The position numbers were made by a program, and so were the translations under genes. This document shows, one piece after another, positions 33,215 to 41,148 of a DNA stretch of 64,000 bases (position 1 is the stretch's first letter; each line of letters starts with the position of its first letter). The DNA is from Xanthobacter autotrophicus. GTDB lineage: Bacteria > Pseudomonadota > Alphaproteobacteria > Rhizobiales > Xanthobacteraceae. The stretch lies in the NCBI RefSeq assembly GCF_043194295.1, contig NZ_JBAFVK010000006.1; one strand, 5' to 3'. Under the pieces are notes generated by a model, which did no database searches, had not been told where the DNA came from, and saw nothing but the letters and a program-made list of their open reading frames with translations.

Positions 33215-33914
33215 CGTCGGTGAACCCGCCTGCGAACGCGCCGGCCAAGGCGCCGATGACGATGAACCACCACCCCGCCAGTACGAACGAGACCGCGATG
33301 GAGACCGCGGCCGCCACGCCCCAGCCCACCGCCTCGCGCCGGCCTTTCCAGTTGGGCAGCAGCATGGCCACGAAGAAGGCCGGCACCACCAGGTCGATGC
33401 CCACCGCCTTGGGGTCGGGAATGCCGCCGCCGATGGCGTGCCCGGCCGCGGTGGAGACCACCCACAGCACCCAGGTGACGAGCCCCGAGCCGACGAAATA
33501 GCCGGCGTCGTTGCCACCCTCTTGGTGGTAGCGCATGGCGGCGGCCCAGTTGTTGTCCGCCATCAGCAGCAGGGAGGGGTAGGTTTTCCACGCCGGCATG
33601 GACCACAGCCACGGCCGCATGGACGCCCCCATGAGCACATGGCGCATGTTGACGGTCATGGTCAGCAGGCCGAGTGCGAGGAGGGCAGCCGGTGTCCACT
33701 GCTCCCGCCAGCCTTCGAGCGCCACCATCTGGGCGAGGCCGGCGAAGACGAGGCCGCTGGAAAGGACGGCCTCCAGCATGGAGAAGCCCTTCTGTACCGA
33801 GGCGGCGCCGAACGCCATGCCGAAGGCGGCGAGCCCCGGCATGAGCGGGAGGGTCTCGCGCGCGCCGTGCAGCATGCCGTGCAAGGTAAGGGGAACGGGG
33901 GGCGGCTTGGTCAT
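33204..33914 (-). CDS. azlC: AzlC-family branched-chain amino acid permease
   Basis: A 236-residue inner-membrane protein, larger subunit of an AzlCD exporter. Family text is visible: LPLMPGLAAFGMAFGAASVQKG near residue 22, then LSSGLVFAGLAQMVALEGW, MTVNMRHVLMGASMRPWL near 88, and a long C-terminal hydrophobic part. The start is ATG at 33914 (MTKPPPVPLTLHG); further upstream the frame has no membrane-protein character. Operon with azlD; the exported substrate is not defined by sequence. Confidence 0.87.
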   Translation of the reverse strand: MTKPPPVPLTLHGMLHGARETLPLMPGLAAFGMAFGAASVQKGFSMLEAVLSSGLVFAGLAQMVALEGWREQWTPAALLALGLLTMTVNMRHVLMGASMRPWLWSMPAWKTYPSLLLMADNNWAAAMRYHQEGGNDAGYFVGSGLVTWVLWVVSTAAGHAIGGGIPDPKAVGIDLVVPAFFVAMLLPNWKGRREAVGWGVAAAVSIAVSFVLAGWWFIVIGALAGAFAGGFTDDER

Positions 33915-34090
33915 GGGCAGGGGCAATGCGGGGAAGGGGTAATCAACACCGAAACGGTGGGATTGAAGCCTTATGGCCGTAGCCCGACCGAAGGCCAACC
34001 CGTTTTCCCCCGGGGGCCACGGCGCTTGCCATGCGCCAGATGCATGGCTGATGAAGGGTGACGGCATGACCCATCACCTCGGGGAGGGGT

Positions 34091-34487
34091 ATGCACCAGC
34101 CGGCCTGTAAGCCGGGTTCTGTACGGCGGGCTTGCGCCCGCGTGGCGACCATTCCTCTGGGACGCCGGTTGCCCGGCGCCTCTAGCAGTCAACCCGGACG
34201 GCGCCCCGCAGACAGGGGTGGTTTCCCGTGCCGTCCCTATTCGACTTTGCTCCCGGTGGGGTTTGCCGTGCCGCTCCCGTTGCCGGTCGCGCGGTGGGCT
34301 CTTACCCCACCGTTTCACCCTGGCCCGCGCGGACCCGAAAGTCCTTCGCGGGTGGTTTGTTTTCTGTGGCACTTTCCCTAGGGTTACCCCCGCCGGACGT
34401 TATCCGGCACCGTGTCTGAGTGGAGCCCGGACTTTCCTCGATGCGGACGCAAGGTCCCACACCGCGGCCGCCCGGCCGGCTGGTGGG
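34091..34487 (-). ncRNA. rnpB: RNase P RNA, bacterial class A
   Basis: Catalytic RNA that matures tRNA 5' ends. On the minus strand, the 5' part has GAGGAAAGTCCGGGCTCCAC (the universal P4-side core) and the 3' part has ACAGAACCCGGCTTA, the conserved sequence near the 3' end. Between them are GGTAACCC, AGGGTGAAACGG, AAGAGCCCACCGCG and the AGAGGAATGGTCGCCAC block. A 12-bp perfect helix closes the molecule: CACCAGCCGGCC at the 5' end (34474-34485) pairs with GGCCGGCTGGTG at the 3' end (34094-34105), that is P1. Exact ends are estimates. It sits between azlC and ligA, all on the minus strand. Confidence 0.95.
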
Positions 34488-34515
34488 CGAGCAATGGGCG
34501 CTGGCAGCGGACCCG

Positions 34516-36708
34516 TCAAGGGGCGGGGGCGGTTCCCACCAGCTCGAACCATTCGTCCTCGGTGATCACCTGCACCCCGAGCGCCTGCGCCTTCTCAAGC
34601 TTGGAACCGGCGCCGGGGCCGGCCACCACGAGGTTGGTCTTGGCCGAGACCGAGCCCGCCACCTTGGCGCCGAGGCGCTCCGCCATGGCCTTGGCCTCGT
34701 CGCGGGTCATCTTCTCCAGCGATCCGGTGAACACCACGGTCTTGCCGGAGACCGGGCTGGCCGCCGCCACCTGCTCCATGAGCTCGGGCGTCACTTCCTT
34801 CAGCAGGGCGGCCACCACTTCGCGGTTGCGGGGCTCGCCGAAGAATTCGATGACGGCTTCCGCCACCACGTCGCCGATGCCGTCGATGCCAATCATCTCC
34901 TGCCAGGCATCATTGCCCTTGGGATGCGCCTCGCCGGGGATTTCCGCCGCCAGCGCGCCGGCTTCCAAAGCCTCCACGGTGCCGTAGTGGCGCATGAGGC
35001 GCTTGGCGTTGGTCTCGCCCACATGGCGGATGCCGAGGGCGAAGACGAAGCGGTCCACCGCCACGGTGCGCCGCTCGGCAATGGCGGCGAACAGGTTGGT
35101 GGCGGAGGTCTTGCCCCAGCCGTCGCGATTCTCCAGCCGCTGGAGGCCCTCCTTGTTGCGCGCCTCCAGCGTGAAGATGTCGGCGGGGGACTTGATGAGG
35201 TCCCAGTCGTAGAAGGCGCGCACCTGCTTCTCGCCCAGCCCCTCGATGTCGAAGGCGTTGCGCGACACGAAATGGCGCAGCCGCTCCACCATCTGCGCCG
35301 GGCAGATGAGGCCGCCGGTGCAGCGGCGCACCGCGTCCACCTTGCCGCTTTTGGTGTCCACCTCGCGCACGGCGTGGGAGCCGCAGGCGGGGCATAGGGT
35401 CGGAAACTCATACGGCTTCGATCCGGCCGGGCGCTTGTCCTCGATCACCCGCACCACCTGGGGGATCACGTCGCCGGCGCGCTGCACCACCACCGTGTCG
35501 CCGATGCGCACGTCCTTGCGGGCGATCTCGTCCTCATTGTGCAGGGTGGCGGAGGACACCACCACGCCGCCCACCGTCACCGGGGTGAGCTTGGCCACCG
35601 GGGTGAGGGCGCCGGTGCGGCCCACCTGGATCTCGATATCCTCCAGCACGGTGGTGGCCTGCTCGGCCGGGAATTTGTGGGCGATGGCCCAGCGCGGCGA
35701 GCGGGAAACGAAGCCGAGCCGGCGCTGCAGCTCCAGGCTGTTCACCTTGTAGACCACGCCGTCGATGTCGTAGCCCAGCAGCGCTCGCTGCGCCTCGATG
35801 GAGCGGTAATGGGCGATCAGCCCGGCGGCGTCTTTCGCCACCACCATCAGCGGATTGGTGGTGAAGCCCCAGCGGGCGAACGCCTCCACCACGCCGAACT
35901 GGGTCTCGGCAGGCAGCGATGACGCCTCGCCCCAGGCATAGGCGAAGAATTTCAGCGGTCGCGCCGCGGTGATGGACGGGTCGAGCTGGCGCAGGGAGCC
36001 GGCGGCCGCATTGCGCGGATTGGCGAACACCTTCTCCTCCGCCGCCGCCTGACGGGCGTTCAGCGCCTCGAAATCGGCCCCCGCCATATAGACCTCGCCG
36101 CGGACGTCGATGGTCTGCGGCACGTCCTTTCCAGTGAGGTGCTCGGGGATGTCGGCGATGGTGCGCACGTTCTGCGTCACGTCCTCGCCCTGGCTGCCGT
36201 CGCCCCGGGTGGCGGCCACCGTGAGGCGCCCGTTCTCGTAGTGCAGGGAGCAGGACAGGCCGTCGATCTTGGGCTCGGAGGTGAAGGCCACCTCGTCATC
36301 GGCCCCGAGATTGAGGAAGCGCTTCACCCGTGCCACGAACTCCACCACCTCCTCGTCGGAGAAGCAGTTGGCCAGCGACAGCATGGGCACCTTGTGGGCG
36401 ACCTTGCCGAACTTTTCCGACGGCGCCGCGCCCACCTTCTCCGACAGACTGTCCTCGCCCCTCAGCCCCGGAAAGCGCTCCTCGATGGCCTCGTAGCGCT
36501 GGCGCAGGGCGTCATATTCGGCGTCGGAGACGACGGGGGCGTCCTCGCGATAATAGGCGGCGTCGTGGCTGGTGATCTCCTGCGCCAACGCCTTGTGCTC
36601 GCTCGCGGCCTCGGCTGGGGAGAGGTCTTCGACCGGAATGGCGCGGAAGGTGGCGGCGGTCGATGCGGGCGCGGTCGATCTGGGCGAGGTCGATCTGGGC
36701 GAAGTCAT
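34516..36708 (-). CDS. ligA: NAD-dependent DNA ligase LigA
   Basis: Seals nicks in replication and repair using NAD+. 730 residues. The N-terminal Ia domain has DAAYYREDAPVVSDAEYD. The adenylation site lies in TSEPKIDGLSCSLHYENG. The OB fold is followed by a zinc finger (CPACGSHAVREVDTKSG, RRCTGGLICPAQ), helix-hairpin-helix repeats (GIRHVGETNAKRL; IDGIGDVVAEAV) and a C-terminal BRCT domain (VSGKTVVFTGSLEKMTRDEAK). ATG at 36708 gives a short Ser/Thr-rich tail with a duplicated SPRST unit encoded by a 15-bp tandem repeat at 36676-36705. Confidence 0.96.
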   Translation of the reverse strand: MTSPRSTSPRSTAPASTAATFRAIPVEDLSPAEAASEHKALAQEITSHDAAYYREDAPVVSDAEYDALRQRYEAIEERFPGLRGEDSLSEKVGAAPSEKFGKVAHKVPMLSLANCFSDEEVVEFVARVKRFLNLGADDEVAFTSEPKIDGLSCSLHYENGRLTVAATRGDGSQGEDVTQNVRTIADIPEHLTGKDVPQTIDVRGEVYMAGADFEALNARQAAAEEKVFANPRNAAAGSLRQLDPSITAARPLKFFAYAWGEASSLPAETQFGVVEAFARWGFTTNPLMVVAKDAAGLIAHYRSIEAQRALLGYDIDGVVYKVNSLELQRRLGFVSRSPRWAIAHKFPAEQATTVLEDIEIQVGRTGALTPVAKLTPVTVGGVVVSSATLHNEDEIARKDVRIGDTVVVQRAGDVIPQVVRVIEDKRPAGSKPYEFPTLCPACGSHAVREVDTKSGKVDAVRRCTGGLICPAQMVERLRHFVSRNAFDIEGLGEKQVRAFYDWDLIKSPADIFTLEARNKEGLQRLENRDGWGKTSATNLFAAIAERRTVAVDRFVFALGIRHVGETNAKRLMRHYGTVEALEAGALAAEIPGEAHPKGNDAWQEMIGIDGIGDVVAEAVIEFFGEPRNREVVAALLKEVTPELMEQVAAASPVSGKTVVFTGSLEKMTRDEAKAMAERLGAKVAGSVSAKTNLVVAGPGAGSKLEKAQALGVQVITEDEWFELVGTAPAP

Positions 36709-36937
36709 GGGGGTCCCCAACGGGCGCGATCCGTCGGATCGGTCGCGCTCACTCTCTGGCGCCCCTTTTTCGCAAAGCACGTCTCCGGGGGCAACTCGCA
36801 GGAGGATGGATCCGGGAAAGACCCGGCTTTATCAATGTCGCTCTCTTGTAAGATGTCTAAGCTAGAGCCGGATCGGGGCTCTGACGCGAAAAGAACCGAC
36901 GTTATCCGAAGGGCATGGGCGGCAAGCCGATCCGCGC

Positions 36938-36951
36938 ATGCTCCAGAGCAT
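36938..36951. repeat. ATGCTC-CA-GAGCAT palindrome
   Basis: A perfect 6-bp dyad 29 bp before the triheme cytochrome start, followed by CGGATCGA. ATGCTC-type palindromes followed by ATCGGATCGA are frequent dispersed elements in related genomes (from general knowledge), so this may be one. Confidence 0.4.
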
Positions 36952-36979
36952 CGGATCGAGAATTCGACCGGGGGGCACA

Positions 36980-39013
36980 ATGGCCAGGGTTTCAGGATTT
37001 TCCCGCAGCATCGCCGCGCTGGCGGCCGCCACCTTGCTGAGCGCCGGTGCGCCGGCCTTGGCGCAGATGGCCACCTATCCGGTGGCCGACGCGGCCAAGG
37101 ACGCCGACCTCGTGGTGCGCGGCGAATATCTCGCCAAGGCGGCGGACTGCATGCCCTGCCACACCGGCGACAAGGCAAAGCCCTTCGCCGGCGGCTTGGG
37201 GCTGAACACCCCGTTCGGCGCGATCTACTCGCCCAACATCACCACGGACCGCTCCACCGGCATCGGCCTGTGGACCTACGATGAGTTCGTGAACGCGGTG
37301 CGCAACGGCATCCGCAAGGACGGCGCCTATCTCTATCCGGCCATGCCGTTCGACGCCTATACGGAAATCAGCGACGACGACATGAAGGCCCTGTGGGCCT
37401 TCGTGCGGCGCATTCCGCCCATTCCCAACACCCCGCCGGCCAATGGCCTGGAATTCCCCTTCAACGTGCGCCTCGGCATGCTGGCGTGGCGGGAGCTGTT
37501 CTTCCAGAACGCCCGCTTCATCACCGACGCCGGTAAGAGCGAGGCCTGGAACCGCGGCGCCTATCTGGTGAACGCGCTGGGCCACTGCTCGGATTGCCAC
37601 ACCCCGCGCAACATCATGGGCGCCACCAAGGGCAAGGCCCATTTCCTCGGCGCCGACGTGGACGGCTTCTGGGCACCGGACATTGCTGCCGATGCGCTGA
37701 AGAAGGACGGCTGGACGGTGGACACCCTCTCGGTGTTTCTCAAGACCGGCTCGGCACCCGCCAAGACCTCGGTGTTCGGCCCCATGGCCGAGGTGGTGCA
37801 TGACTCCCTCGGTTTCCTCACCGATGCCGACCGCGCCGCCATCGTCACCTATCTGTTCGATTCGCCTCGCCCGGCGGACGTGCCGGCCCCGCAGGCGGCC
37901 TCGCCGCTGTCGGCCGCCGTCTACACCCGCGCCTCGGCGCTCTATGTGGACAATTGCGCCGTCTGCCACATGGACAAGGGCGCCGGCCGCGGCGACACGG
38001 TGCCGGCGCTGGCCGGCAATCCGGCGGTGGTGGCGGCGGAGCCCTACAACATCATCATGGCCGTGCTCGGCGGCCTGCCCACGGGGGGCACCTATGGCGC
38101 CATGCCGTCCTTCGCCGGCCGGCTCGACGACCAGCAGATCGCCGATCTCGCCAATTATGTGCGCACCTCCTGGGGCAACACCGCCGCGCCGAATGTGACC
38201 TCTTCCATGGTCGCCTCCTGGCGCGCCACCGCCCATGCGCCGGACTACGGCACGCAGGCGGCGGACGCCTTCACCTGCCCGGACGTGGGCGGTGCCCCCG
38301 GCTCGGACGGGCCGGACCCGAAGGCGGTGGCAGCGCTCTCCGCCATGATGGCCGGCGGCCAGCGCTCCATTCCCATGATGGTGGATGCCTACAAGGCCGC
38401 CTCGGGCACCTCGGGCAGCGGCGCGGTGGTGGACGCGCTCACCGCCGCCTATTGCCCGGTGGTGGCCAAGAGCGACGCTCCCACTTGGCAGAAGTATGCG
38501 GAGCTGCGCCGCTTCACCCTGCAGACGGCGCTGGAGGTGTCGCGGCGGACCGTCACCGGTCCGGTCGACAGCCAGCCCATCGCCTGGGCGCTGCCGGTGG
38601 GGCCGGGCCTGGTGCTGAAGGAGCCGAAGAGCCTCGTGGGCAAACTCGCCTGCCCGGCGGATGACGGCAAGGCGGTGCCGGCGGACCTGTCCGCCGCCGC
38701 CACCAAACTCCTCGGCACGCCGAAGCCGCCGCTCGCTGCGGACGCCATCTCCACCCTCGCCACGACGCTGTACCAGCAGACCCCGAAGGCGCGTCCCGCC
38801 GACGTGGCCAATGCGCTGATCGCGGCCTATTGCCGGGTGGTGGCGGTCCAGCCCAACACCACGGTGGCGGACCAGAACGAGCTTTTGAACGGCTTCGCCG
38901 GACAGGCGGTGCAGGCGCTGCAGCTACTGCCTCCGCGCAAGATCGTGGTGGAGGCTCCTGCCAAGCCGGCCGTGTCGGCGCCGGTCGCCCCAGCACCCGC
39001 CAAGAAGAAGTAG
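36980..39013 (+). CDS. Triheme cytochrome c with a duplicated unknown C-terminal domain
   Basis: A 677-residue periplasmic protein. Signal peptide in residues 1-29 (LAAATLLSAGAPALAQ). Three heme sites: C57-MP-CH, C203-SD-CH and C326-AV-CH, arranged like the cytochrome subunit of membrane alcohol, aldehyde and gluconate dehydrogenases, which ends near residue 415 here. The remaining 260 residues are unusual. They hold two copies of a roughly 125-residue unit, each with a CP motif (C433, C558) and, 59-60 residues on, AAYC (C492, C618), then a Pro/Ala/Lys tail. No partner dehydrogenase gene is adjacent. Electron transfer from a soluble or unlinked quinoprotein to the respiratory chain is the likely role. 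Confidence 0.87.
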   Translation: MARVSGFSRSIAALAAATLLSAGAPALAQMATYPVADAAKDADLVVRGEYLAKAADCMPCHTGDKAKPFAGGLGLNTPFGAIYSPNITTDRSTGIGLWTYDEFVNAVRNGIRKDGAYLYPAMPFDAYTEISDDDMKALWAFVRRIPPIPNTPPANGLEFPFNVRLGMLAWRELFFQNARFITDAGKSEAWNRGAYLVNALGHCSDCHTPRNIMGATKGKAHFLGADVDGFWAPDIAADALKKDGWTVDTLSVFLKTGSAPAKTSVFGPMAEVVHDSLGFLTDADRAAIVTYLFDSPRPADVPAPQAASPLSAAVYTRASALYVDNCAVCHMDKGAGRGDTVPALAGNPAVVAAEPYNIIMAVLGGLPTGGTYGAMPSFAGRLDDQQIADLANYVRTSWGNTAAPNVTSSMVASWRATAHAPDYGTQAADAFTCPDVGGAPGSDGPDPKAVAALSAMMAGGQRSIPMMVDAYKAASGTSGSGAVVDALTAAYCPVVAKSDAPTWQKYAELRRFTLQTALEVSRRTVTGPVDSQPIAWALPVGPGLVLKEPKSLVGKLACPADDGKAVPADLSAAATKLLGTPKPPLAADAISTLATTLYQQTPKARPADVANALIAAYCRVVAVQPNTTVADQNELLNGFAGQAVQALQLLPPRKIVVEAPAKPAVSAPVAPAPAKKK

Positions 39014-39019
39014 GACGGC

Positions 39020-39051
39020 TGCACCGCGGCTTGAACCCAAGCCGCGGTGCA
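39020..39051 (+). terminator. Perfect 14-bp hairpin after the triheme cytochrome
   Basis: TGCACCGCGGCTTG-AACC-CAAGCCGCGGTGCA, 6 nt after the stop at 39013. No T-run follows, but the stem is long and without mismatch. Confidence 0.7.
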
Positions 39052-39066
39052 AGGTTCCGTTAACGA

Positions 39067-39082
39067 TGTTTCACATGAAACG
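39067..39082. other. parS-like palindrome
   Basis: TGTTTCACATGAAACG matches the ParB-binding consensus TGTTTCACGTGAAACA at 14 of 16 positions. The inner 14 bases are a dyad (GTTTCA-CA-TGAAAC). It lies in a noncoding gap between two hairpins. No parAB genes are in the window. Confidence 0.4.
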
Positions 39083-39109
39083 GCCGTCCCGGAGGTTCCG
39101 GGACGGCCG
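39081..39109. terminator. Bidirectional 13-bp hairpin
   Basis: CGGCCGTCCCGGA-GGT-TCCGGGACGGCCG, perfect. It is followed on the plus strand by CTTTCGTTTC and on the minus strand by TTTCATG, so it can end both the triheme cytochrome transcript and the converging small gene at 39174. Confidence 0.65.
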
Positions 39110-39173
39110 CTTTCGTTTCGAATTTCGTTCAATCGGGCGCCGCGCGCACCGCCCACGCGCAGCCGATCGCCGA

Positions 39174-39482
39174 TCAGTCGTGCTTGGTGTCCTGGAGACC
39201 GTCGTGGACCTGGAACACCACGTTGCCCTCGCGCCAGGCGAAAGGCGCCTCGGGGTTCTGCACCTGGATCTCGCTCTGGGGGATGAGCTTGTCGCACAGC
39301 ATCACCAGGATGGCCTCGATGGGCGCGCTGGTGTCATTCTCTTCGGTCATGCGGTCGATGGAGATTTCCGCGCCCTCCACGCCGTCTTCTTCGATATGGA
39401 CGATGAAAATCTCTTCGTGGCCATGAACGCCATGGGCGGTGACGCGGAAGGTCTCGCCCTGATACTCGAATTCCCGAACCAT
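39174..39482 (-). CDS. Conserved-looking small acidic protein, unknown function
   Basis: A 102-residue soluble protein beginning MVREFEYQGETFRVTAHGVHGHEEIFIVHIEEDG. It is rich in Asp and Glu, with an alternating strand-like pattern and no signal peptide, membrane segment or Cys cluster (one Cys). I do not recognise a family. The ATG at 39482 is preferred over 39509 because the domain begins there. The coding bias (GC at third positions) matches the neighbours, which supports a real gene. Confidence 0.65.
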   Translation of the reverse strand: MVREFEYQGETFRVTAHGVHGHEEIFIVHIEEDGVEGAEISIDRMTEENDTSAPIEAILVMLCDKLIPQSEIQVQNPEAPFAWREGNVVFQVHDGLQDTKHD

Positions 39483-39674
39483 TGTCGTTCTCACTGTTGT
39501 TTCAAGCAAAATGGGTACGCAAACGCAACGAATGGGCAGGGCGATCCCCGCAGAAAGCGGCGGAATTTAGATGAATGATTATGGATTGGTCAAGTGCTGA
39601 TGAGTGATGCTGGAAATGCTGAAAAATTAGTCAGTCTAGCTGGCCTATCCCCTGCTCGGGCAGGCTTTCCCGGC

Positions 39675-40424
39675 CTACCTCCCTTTAGCTTGGACCTGCG
39701 CCACCAGCTCCTCCGCCTTGGGCAGGATGCCGGAGACGATGCGCCTGACCCCCTCCGCATTGGGATGGAGCCCGTCCGGCTGGATCAGGCTGCGATCGCC
39801 CGCCACGCCGTCGAGGAAGAAGGCATAGAGCAGCACCCCTTCCGCCGCCGCCAGCTCGGGGAAGATGGCGTCAAACGTCTCCTGATAGGGCTTGCCCAGA
39901 TTGGGCGCGGCCTTCATGCCGGCCAGAAGCACGGTGATGCCGCGTGCCCTCAGCCGCTGGACGATTTCGGTCAGGGCGGCACGCGTGGTGGCGGGGTTGA
40001 GGCCGCGCAGCATGTCGTTGGCGCCCAGTTCCACGATCACCGCGTCGGTGCCCTCGCCGATGGACCAGTCGAGCCGGGCGAGCCCCTGGGACGCGGTCTC
40101 GCCGGAGACGCCGGCATTCTCGACCTTCACGTCGAGGCCCTTGGCCTTCAGCGCCGCTTCCAGGCGGGCCGGGAAGGCGGCGCTGGCGGGCAGGCCGTAG
40201 CCGGCGGTGAGGCTGTCGCCGAACGCGACGATGCGCACGGTGCGCGCCTCGGCCGCCATCGCCCGCCCCGAGGCGGGAAGCCCTGACGTGAACGTGAACA
40301 GGGTGAGCGCGGCCATCAGCCCCGCCGCCGCCTTAAATGCCGTCTCCCATAGGCGAGTGCGCCGGCATTCCCCGGCGGCGATCGTCGCAGATCCCTTTTT
40401 TCGAGCCACGGCATTTTCAGGCAT
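39675..40424 (-). CDS. Arylesterase / TesA-like SGNH hydrolase
   Basis: A secreted GDSL-type esterase of about 249 residues. Block I FGDSLTAGYGLP holds the catalytic Ser, block III is LGANDMLRGLNP, and block V PDGLHPNAEG holds Asp and His. A signal segment (LMAALTLFTFTSGLPASGRAMAAEA) precedes the domain. The start at 40424 shares its bases with the ybbA-type start on the other strand; an ATG at 40316 would remove the basic n-region but free a promoter space. The divergent tesA, ybbA, ybbP arrangement matches that known in Escherichia coli, so a TesA-like role is likely. Confidence 0.85.
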   Translation of the reverse strand: MPENAVARKKGSATIAAGECRRTRLWETAFKAAAGLMAALTLFTFTSGLPASGRAMAAEARTVRIVAFGDSLTAGYGLPASAAFPARLEAALKAKGLDVKVENAGVSGETASQGLARLDWSIGEGTDAVIVELGANDMLRGLNPATTRAALTEIVQRLRARGITVLLAGMKAAPNLGKPYQETFDAIFPELAAAEGVLLYAFFLDGVAGDRSLIQPDGLHPNAEGVRRIVSGILPKAEELVAQVQAKGR

Positions 40425-41148
40425 GGATGATGTGTCCTCTCCGCGTTCCACCATTGCGCTGTCGCATGTGGACCTCTCCCTGGGAACCGGGGCGGCCCGG
40501 GTCCATGTCCTGAAGGACATCTCTGTCGAGATCGGGGCGGGGCAGGCCGTGGGGCTTGTGGGCCCCTCGGGCTCCGGCAAGTCTACCCTGCTCATGGTGA
40601 TGGCGGGTCTCGAACGCGCGGACACCGGCCGTGTCACCGTGGCCGGCACCGACATCACGCGGCTCGGGGAAGATGCGCTGGCGCGGTTTCGCGGCCGGCA
40701 TATCGGCATCGTGTTCCAGTCCTTCCACCTCATCCCCACCATGACGGCGCTGGAAAACGTCGCCGTGCCGCTGGAACTGATGGGCCGCGCCGACGCCTTC
40801 GCCCGCGCCGCGCGGGAACTGGAGGCGGTGGGGCTTTCCGCCCGCGCGCAGCATTATCCCGGCCAGCTTTCCGGCGGCGAGCAGCAGCGGGTGGCGCTCG
40901 CCCGCGCGCTCGCCCCCGAGCCGCCCATCCTCGTCGCCGACGAGCCCACCGGCAATCTGGACGAGGCCACCGGCCGGCAGATCATGGACCTCATCTTCTC
41001 CGTCCATCGGGCGCGGGGCACGACGCTGGTGCTCGTCACCCACGACACCGCCTTGGCGCGGCGCTGCCAAAGGGTGCTGTCCCTCCATTCCGGCGTGGTG
41101 AAGGACGACAGCGCCGTGACGCCCCGCGCTGGCGCGGAAGCGCTGTGA
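40423..41148 (+). CDS. ABC transporter ATP-binding protein (YbbA/LolD-like)
   Basis: A 241-residue ATPase. Walker A GPSGSGKS lies near residue 47, the ABC signature LSGGEQQRVALARAL near 148, Walker B PPILVADEPTGNLDE near 169 and the switch His in LVLVTHD near 204. It pairs with the FtsX-type permease whose start overlaps its stop. The ATG at 40423 overlaps the divergent esterase start (CATG), so promoters for both would lie within the opposite gene or one start is misjudged. Confidence 0.9.
   Translation: MDDVSSPRSTIALSHVDLSLGTGAARVHVLKDISVEIGAGQAVGLVGPSGSGKSTLLMVMAGLERADTGRVTVAGTDITRLGEDALARFRGRHIGIVFQSFHLIPTMTALENVAVPLELMGRADAFARAARELEAVGLSARAQHYPGQLSGGEQQRVALARALAPEPPILVADEPTGNLDEATGRQIMDLIFSVHRARGTTLVLVTHDTALARRCQRVLSLHSGVVKDDSAVTPRAGAEAL

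Noticed and set aside
34091..34560. Small plus-strand frames at 34091-34565 as genes
   Set aside because: They overlap the RNase P RNA on the opposite strand and have no coding features.
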